DNA from: Gammaproteobacteria bacterium
GTDB taxonomy: Bacteria; Pseudomonadota; Gammaproteobacteria; J113
DNA length: 11,669 nt
Reading direction: 5' to 3'
Assembly (NCBI GenBank): GCA_003694425.1
Contig: RFJX01000090.1
Span: 1-11,669, forward strand
The notes under the pieces: model-generated
What the model was told of the DNA's origin: nothing
The model's input: only the letters and a program-made list of their open reading frames with translations
Databases searched by the model: none
Shown here: positions 6,656 through 11,669 of the stretch, in pieces
Layout of the letters: every line of letters starts with the position of its first letter
Position numbering within the stretch: the first letter of the stretch is position 1
Translations under genes and position numbers: made by a program

Positions 6656-7375
6656 TCAGCCCCGCTCCTCGATCTCCCGGCGCGCCTGCTCCAGGGTGAT
6701 GTGGCGGATGTCCTTGCCCTCCACCAGATAGACGACGTATTCGCAGATGTTGATGGCGTGGTCCCCGATCCGCTCCAGCGCCCTGACCGCGAGGATGATG
6801 TCCAGGGTGGAGGTGATGGTGCGCGGGTCCTCCATCATGTAGGTGATCAGCTGGCGCAGGATGGAGTCCTGCTCCTCGTCGATCTTCTCGTCCTCCTTGA
6901 TCAGCTCCAGGGCCCGGTGCGAATCCATGCGGGTGAAGGCGTCCAGGGTCTCGTGCAGAAGGTCACGTACGCGGGCGGCCATGGTGCGCAGCCCGACGTA
7001 ACGCGAGCGGGGCGTGTCGGCATCGATCTGCTTGATCAGGATGCGGCCGATCTTCTCCAGCTCGTCCCCGATGCGCTCCAGGTCGGTGATGGTCTTGCTG
7101 ATGGCCAGGACCAGGCGCAGATCGGAGGCCGCCGGCTGGCGGCGCGCGAGGATCTCGGTACACTCCTCGTCGATGCTCACCTCGTAGGCATTGACCTGGT
7201 AGTCGGACTCCGCGACCTGGACCGCCAGCTCCCGGTCTCCGGAGTCGAGGACCTCGATGGTCCTGTCCAGCAGCGACTCCAGCAGTCCGCCCATCAGCAG
7301 GACCCGCTCGCGGACGTCCTCCAGCTCCTTGTCGTACTGGCGGGAGATGTGGGGGGGAAGGTCGGTCGGCTTCAT
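6656..7375 (-). CDS. phoU: Phosphate signalling protein PhoU
   Basis: Cytoplasmic, peripheral-membrane regulator of 239 residues (E. coli 241) that connects the Pst transporter to PhoR and restrains kinase activity when phosphate is ample. It has the two three-helix PhoU repeats. The first metal-binding motif is in LERIGDELEKIGR (about 98-110) and the second in LERIGDHAINICEYVVYLVEGKDIRH (about 200-225). The opening, HISRQYDKELEDVRERVLLMGG, is typical. GGAG lies about 9 bases before the ATG. It is the last gene of the pst operon, 27 bases after pstB, and converges on phoR with 20 bases between the stop codons. Confidence 0.96.
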   Translation of the reverse strand: MKPTDLPPHISRQYDKELEDVRERVLLMGGLLESLLDRTIEVLDSGDRELAVQVAESDYQVNAYEVSIDEECTEILARRQPAASDLRLVLAISKTITDLERIGDELEKIGRILIKQIDADTPRSRYVGLRTMAARVRDLLHETLDAFTRMDSHRALELIKEDEKIDEEQDSILRQLITYMMEDPRTITSTLDIILAVRALERIGDHAINICEYVVYLVEGKDIRHITLEQARREIEERG

Positions 7376-7402
7376 CTGTGATTCTCCAGCAGCGGCCCGG
7401 CC

Positions 7403-8242
7403 TCAGCCATAACGGCCGGTGATGTAGTCCTCGGTCTGCTTCCTGCGCGGATTGGTGAACAGGGTCGAGGTACGGTCGAACTCGATCAGCTCGCCCAGGT
7501 ACATGAAGGCGGTGTAGTCCGACACCCGCGCCGCCTGCTGCATGTTATGGGTGACGATGACGATGGTGTACTTCTCCTTCAGCTCGTAGACCAGCTCCTC
7601 GATCTTCAGCGTGGAGATGGGGTCCAGGGCCGAGGCCGGCTCGTCCAGCAGCAGGACCTCCGGTTCGATGGCGATGGCGCGGGCGATCACCAGCCGCTGC
7701 TGCTGACCACCGGAGAGACCCATCGCGCTCTCGTGCAGCCGGTCCTTCACCTCGTCCCACAGCGCGGCCGACTTGAGCGAGCGCTCCACCACCTTGTCGA
7801 GGGTGCGCCGGTCGTTCACGCCCTGCAGACGCAGGCCATAGGCGACATTCTCGTAGATCGTCTTGGGGAAGGGGTTGGGACGCTGGAAGACCATCCCCAC
7901 CCGCCGGCGCAGGTCCGCCACGTTGACCGAGCGGTCGTAGATGTTCTGGCCGTCGAGCAGGACCCGGCCCTCGATCCGCACGCCGTCGACGAGGTCGTTC
8001 ATCCGGTTGAAGCAGCGCAGCAGGGTGGACTTGCCGCAACCACTGGGGCCGATGAAGGCGGTCACCTGCTGGCGGGGGATCTCCATCGAGATCGACTTGA
8101 GGGCCTGCTGCTCGCCGTACCAGAGGTCCAGCGACTCCACCTTCAGGGTGACGGTCGGCTGCTCCTCCTCCCTCCGGCCCGGCTCGCCGCGGGCGAGGTG
8201 CCCCAGTTCGATGGCATGGGTTCGGGCGGTATTCTCGCTCAT
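7403..8242 (-). CDS. pstB: Phosphate ABC transporter ATP-binding protein PstB
   Basis: ATPase of the high-affinity phosphate importer, acting as a dimer on the cytoplasmic face of PstC-PstA. All ABC motifs are present: Walker [10 protein letters not shown] (65-73), the Q loop in [14 protein letters not shown], signature LSGGQQQR, Walker [14 protein letters not shown] and the switch histidine in [16 protein letters not shown]. The C terminus [11 protein letters not shown] is typical of PstB. The start at 8242 gives 279 residues beginning [16 protein letters not shown], which resembles the start of Pseudomonas PstB, and has GGAG 8 bases upstream. An in-frame ATG at 8296 would add 18 residues and overlap pstA by 17 bases; it also has a fair ribosome site (GAGGA) and cannot be excluded. 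Confidence 0.94.
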   Translation of the reverse strand: MSENTARTHAIELGHLARGEPGRREEEQPTVTLKVESLDLWYGEQQALKSISMEIPRQQVTAFIGPSGCGKSTLLRCFNRMNDLVDGVRIEGRVLLDGQNIYDRSVNVADLRRRVGMVFQRPNPFPKTIYENVAYGLRLQGVNDRRTLDKVVERSLKSAALWDEVKDRLHESAMGLSGGQQQRLVIARAIAIEPEVLLLDEPASALDPISTLKIEELVYELKEKYTIVIVTHNMQQAARVSDYTAFMYLGELIEFDRTSTLFTNPRRKQTEDYITGRYG

Positions 8243-8279
8243 GGGCTGCTCCGCAGGGATGGCAGGCGCGCCTGCCGGC

Positions 8280-9941
8280 TCAGTGCTCTGCTGCATGATA
8301 CTTGTCCTCGAGGCGATTGCGAATCCGGATCGCCGCCAGATTCAGGGCCACCACGATCAGCACCAGCAGCAGGGAGGTGGCATAGACCAGCGGCCGGGCC
8401 GCCTCCACGTTGGGGCTCTGGAAACCGACGTCGTAGATGTGGAAGCCCAGGTGCATGAACTTGCGCTCCAGATGCAGGTAGGGGAAGTTGCCGTCCAGCG
8501 GCAGCGAGGGGGCCAGCTTCACCACCCCCACCAGCATCAGGGGCGCCACCTCGCCGGCGGCACGGGCGATGGCCAGGATCATGCCGGTCATGATGGCCGG
8601 TGTGGACATTGGCAGGATGATGCGCCAGAGGGTCTCTGCCTTGGTCGCTCCCAGCGCCAGACTACCCTCGCGGAAGGCGTTGGGGATCCGGGTCAGGCCC
8701 TCCTCGGTGGCGACGATCACCACCGGCACGGTGAGCAGCGCCAGGGTGAGCGAGGCCCACAGCAGGCCCGGCGTGCCGAAGGTGGGGGCGGGCAGCGCCT
8801 CCGGAAAGAAGGCGTGGTCGACCCGTTCGCCGACGGTGTAGACGAAGAAGCCCAGGCCGAAGACCCCGAAGACGATGGAGGGGACGCCGGCGAGGTTGTT
8901 GACGGCGATGCGCACCGCCCGGGTGAACCAGTTCTGGGTGGCATACTCGCGCAGGTAGACCGCGGCGACGACGCCGAAGGGGGTGACGATGAGCGACATC
9001 AGCATCACCATCAGGACGGTGCCGAACAGGGCCGGGAAGACGCCGCCCTCCGTATTGGCCTCGCGCGGCTCGTCGAAGACGAATTCGTGCAGCTTGGCGA
9101 GATAGAAGGTGAGCTTGTCGGTCAGCCCCATGGCGTTGGGCCGGTAGGCCCGCACCACCTCGGCCACGGGCTGCTCGACCTCGCGCCCGTCGGCGATGCG
9201 GGCGGTGTAGGTGTCGCGTCCGGCCTCCCGGCGCAGGTCGGCGAGCTCCCGCGAGAGCGCCTGGTACTCCCGCTGGGCGGCCTGCTTCCTCTCCTCGATG
9301 TCGGCGAAGGCGTCCGGGTCTCTCACCCCGTCGAGTTCCAGGCGGCGGCGTTCCAGGCGCAGCCGCTCGATGCGGTAGTTGATGGCCCCGATCTCGTCCT
9401 TCTCGATCGCGCGGATGCGGCGATAGAGCGCCTCGGCCCGCGCGATCCGGCGCTGGTATTCAGCCCAGAGATCGGGGGTCGCGACCGGCTCGCCATGCTC
9501 CTTGAGGCCGGTGAGCCGGCCAATGAAATCGCCCCACTGGTGGCGTTCCACCACCATCAGCTCCGGGGCGTGCTGGACGCCGGTGAGCCCGTCGGCGTAG
9601 ACCCAGCGGAAGTCGGGCGGCGCCACCCGGCGATTGCCGCTCTTCACCAGCAACCGCCGCACCACACCCTCCTGCCGGGGGGGCTTCTGGCCCAGGTCCA
9701 GCAGGGCCTGGGCGCTGATCTCCTCCTCGTCGACCACCTGGCCGATGATGTGGCTGTGGCCCCCGCCCGGCTCCAGATAGTCGGCCTCCAGCACCGGCTT
9801 GGGCCAGAAGTGGCCGAGGCCACGGGCCCCGATCAGGCCCAGCAGGCCGAGGACCATGACCAGCGACACGCTGACCATCCCGGCGGTGAGCCAGACCCAG
9901 GGACTGCCCTGGGTGATCCAGCTTTGGGTGCGGTGTTTCAT
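8280..9941 (-). CDS. pstA: Phosphate ABC transporter permease PstA, enlarged form
   Basis: Inner-membrane permease pairing with PstC. At 553 residues it is far longer than E. coli PstA (296). Membrane segment 1 covers about 16-40. It is followed by a soluble insert at about 47-298, expected in the periplasm, which holds a long charged helix at about 156-240 that looks like a coiled coil. The transport core starts at about 300 ([34 protein letters not shown]). It includes the EAA loop that docks PstB at about 424-444 ([21 protein letters not shown]) and [14 protein letters not shown] at about 459-472, and ends with a final membrane segment at about 520-540. The ATG at 9941 is chosen because it has GAGGAG 4 bases upstream and gives [18 protein letters not shown]; an upstream start would add 8 residues. 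It lies 32 bases after pstC. The long form resembles Pseudomonas-type PstA. Confidence 0.94.
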   Translation of the reverse strand: MKHRTQSWITQGSPWVWLTAGMVSVSLVMVLGLLGLIGARGLGHFWPKPVLEADYLEPGGGHSHIIGQVVDEEEISAQALLDLGQKPPRQEGVVRRLLVKSGNRRVAPPDFRWVYADGLTGVQHAPELMVVERHQWGDFIGRLTGLKEHGEPVATPDLWAEYQRRIARAEALYRRIRAIEKDEIGAINYRIERLRLERRRLELDGVRDPDAFADIEERKQAAQREYQALSRELADLRREAGRDTYTARIADGREVEQPVAEVVRAYRPNAMGLTDKLTFYLAKLHEFVFDEPREANTEGGVFPALFGTVLMVMLMSLIVTPFGVVAAVYLREYATQNWFTRAVRIAVNNLAGVPSIVFGVFGLGFFVYTVGERVDHAFFPEALPAPTFGTPGLLWASLTLALLTVPVVIVATEEGLTRIPNAFREGSLALGATKAETLWRIILPMSTPAIMTGMILAIARAAGEVAPLMLVGVVKLAPSLPLDGNFPYLHLERKFMHLGFHIYDVGFQSPNVEAARPLVYATSLLLVLIVVALNLAAIRIRNRLEDKYHAAEH

Positions 9942-9973
9942 GGTGCTCCTCGCTGCTCCGGGCAATCGTGGGA

Positions 9974-11669
9974 CTACAGGCTGCTGTAACGCCGGCGCAG
10001 GCGCTGGCGGACGATCTCGCCGGCGGTGTTGACCAGGAAGGTTGCCAGGAACAGCACCAGCGCGGCCAGGAACAGGACCCGGTAATGGGTGCTGTGGACC
10101 TCCGTCTCCGGCATCTCCACCGCGATGTTGGCCGACAGCGCCCGGAACCCGGTGAAGATGTTGAAATCGACCACCGGGGTGTTGCCGGTGGCCATGAGCA
10201 CGATCATGGTCTCACCGACCGCCCGGCCCAGGCCGATCATCAGGGCCGAGAAGATGGCCGGGCTGGCGGTGGGCAGCACGACCCGCCAGAGGGTCTGCCA
10301 GGGGGTGGCGCCCAGGGCGAGGGAGCCGTGGACTAGATGCCGGGGGACGCTGTGTACCCCGTCCTCGCTGATGGAGAAGATGGTCGGGATCACGGCGAAG
10401 CCCATGGCGATCCCGACCACCAGCGAATTGCGCTGGTCGAAGTCGATCCCCAGTTCGCTCGTGATCCAGGCCGGCATGTTGCCGTCGAACAGCAGATCCT
10501 CCAGCGGGTGGCCGAGCACCATCGAGAGCCAGATGGTCAGGACCACCACCGGGATCAGCAGGGCCGCCTCCAGCCCCTCCGGGACCCGGCGGCGCAGCCC
10601 TTCCGGCAGCGCGTCCCAGCCCCAGCCCGCGGCGACCAGCGACAGGGGGGTGAGCAGCAGGATGAGGAAGATCCCGGGCAGGTTGTGCTCCACCAGGGGC
10701 GCCAGCCAGAGGCCGGCGAGAAAGCCGAGGATCACCGTCGGCAGGGCCGCCATCACCTCGACCGTCGGCTTGACCACCTTGCGCATGGCCGGATGCATGA
10801 AGTAGCCCGCGAACAGCGCCCCCAGCACGCCCAGCGGGATGGCGAAGAGCATGGCGTAGAAGGTCGCCTTGAGGGTGCCGAAGGCCAGCGGGGTGAGGCT
10901 GAACTTGGGCTCGAAGTCATTGCTGGCGGAGGAAGACTGCCAGATCCACTCCGGCTGCTGCCGGCTCTCGTACCAGACCTTGCCCCAGAGCGAGCGCCAG
11001 GAGACCTCCGGATGCTCGTTGTGGATCGACCAGCGCTGCAGGCTCTCGCTCCCGTCGACCAGCAGGGCGCCATCGGCGTGGGGGAGCATGGCGGCCAGCG
11101 TGATCGGGCCGTCGGCCGCCTGGCGCCACAACAGGGTGCGCCCGGCAGTGGTGTGGAAGATCCCGACCACGCCGGCGGCGTCGGCGGCCAGGAACCCCTT
11201 TCGATAGAATTCCGGCGCGATGGCCGTTATCGGCGCCTGCCCCAGGCGGAATCCGCGGACGTGGGCCAGATGGTAGTTGTTGCTCGCATCCCGCACCGGG
11301 AACCATTGCTCGATCCGTCCCGTGCTGTCCCCCACCAGGACGGAGATCCCGCCGGCGAGGAACTCCAGGGCAGTGACCTGACCACCGGCCGGCGCGACGG
11401 TGACCACGTCCAGCAGCCTGGGCGCCTCCTTGTCCTGGACATCGTAGTAGTGCAGGTGTCCGTCATCGGTGACCAGGTAGAGCTCCCGCTGGTCGACGTC
11501 CAGGGCCAGGTGGGTCACCCGTCCGGTCACCGCCAGCTCGCTCACCGTCTGTTCCAGCTCGCCCTCCTCCCCGAGGAGGGATTCGCCGCGCTGGAAGCCG
11601 GCCAGCAGGACCCGGCCGTCGGCGGTGACGGCGGCCAGGGTGGTCCCCTCCTCCTCCCGGGACTGGACC
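9974..11669 (-). CDS. pstC: Phosphate ABC transporter permease PstC, enlarged form (N terminus outside window)
   Basis: Inner-membrane permease of the Pst importer; 564 residues are visible and the frame stays open at the right edge, so the start and first membrane segment are missing. E. coli PstC has 319 residues in all. From 11669 to about 10990 the protein is soluble and built of repeats of 42-49 residues resembling a beta-propeller. The membrane core starts near 10900 (FSLTPLAFGTLKATFYAMLFAIPLGVLGALFAGYF). It carries the EAA loop [20 protein letters not shown] and the conserved GRAVGETMIVLMATGNTP, a segment with the Arg and Glu important for transport in PstC. About 55 residues around 10615-10450, partly hydrophobic, separate two core membrane segments. 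A GTG at 11545 is in frame but lies inside the repeat domain and is not taken as the start. pstA follows after 32 bases; pstS is expected upstream. Confidence 0.94.
   Translation of the reverse strand, partial: VQSREEEGTTLAAVTADGRVLLAGFQRGESLLGEEGELEQTVSELAVTGRVTHLALDVDQRELYLVTDDGHLHYYDVQDKEAPRLLDVVTVAPAGGQVTALEFLAGGISVLVGDSTGRIEQWFPVRDASNNYHLAHVRGFRLGQAPITAIAPEFYRKGFLAADAAGVVGIFHTTAGRTLLWRQAADGPITLAAMLPHADGALLVDGSESLQRWSIHNEHPEVSWRSLWGKVWYESRQQPEWIWQSSSASNDFEPKFSLTPLAFGTLKATFYAMLFAIPLGVLGALFAGYFMHPAMRKVVKPTVEVMAALPTVILGFLAGLWLAPLVEHNLPGIFLILLLTPLSLVAAGWGWDALPEGLRRRVPEGLEAALLIPVVVLTIWLSMVLGHPLEDLLFDGNMPAWITSELGIDFDQRNSLVVGIAMGFAVIPTIFSISEDGVHSVPRHLVHGSLALGATPWQTLWRVVLPTASPAIFSALMIGLGRAVGETMIVLMATGNTPVVDFNIFTGFRALSANIAVEMPETEVHSTHYRVLFLAALVLFLATFLVNTAGEIVRQRLRRRYSSL

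Noticed and set aside
7941..9989. Open frame of 682 codons on the plus strand opposite pstA and pstB
   Set aside because: It lies antisense to two certain genes, has a His/Asp/Gln/Gly-rich low-complexity translation with no recognisable domain, and is the expected by-product of GC-rich codon use.

Overview
The window is GC-rich DNA from a proteobacterium, most likely a gammaproteobacterium. The signs are a bamC lipoprotein gene beside dapA, a PhoB/PhoR pair with textbook Pho boxes, and a Pst transporter whose permeases are of the long Pseudomonas-like type. The genus cannot be named from the sequence alone. Coding density is high. The largest gene-free stretch is the 219-base divergent promoter region at 4360-4578. 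No tRNA, rRNA, CRISPR array, insertion sequence or phage gene was seen.

Left part (1-2872, all minus strand): a likely operon of ytoQ, dapA, bamC and a metallo-beta-lactamase-fold hydrolase that runs off the left edge. DapA makes the committed step of lysine/diaminopimelate synthesis, BamC is a lipoprotein of the outer-membrane protein assembly machine, and YtoQ is a small protein of unknown function. A sigma70-like promoter lies just upstream of dapA.

Middle part (2930-6635): an outer-membrane porin of the OprO/OprP (phosphate-selective) family on the minus strand, closed by a strong intrinsic terminator, is transcribed divergently from phoB-phoR on the plus strand. The region between them carries Pho boxes for both directions: four 11-base half-sites facing the porin and two facing phoB. 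In each direction the last half-site lies exactly 10 bases from a plausible -10 hexamer.

Right part (6656-11669, minus strand): phoU, pstB, pstA and pstC, converging on phoR with only 20 bases between stop codons. pstC is cut by the right edge; pstS is not in the window and probably lies upstream of pstC. Both permeases are enlarged. PstA has about 245 extra residues, including a coiled coil, between its first and second membrane segments. PstC has a periplasmic region with repeats resembling a beta-propeller.

Together the middle and right parts form a phosphate-starvation module. The porin brings phosphate across the outer membrane and PstCAB moves it across the inner membrane. PhoU links transporter state to the PhoR kinase, and PhoB activates the porin and its own operon. 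The most interesting points are the two enlarged permease domains and the asymmetric divergent Pho-box array. No wholly new system was recognised.
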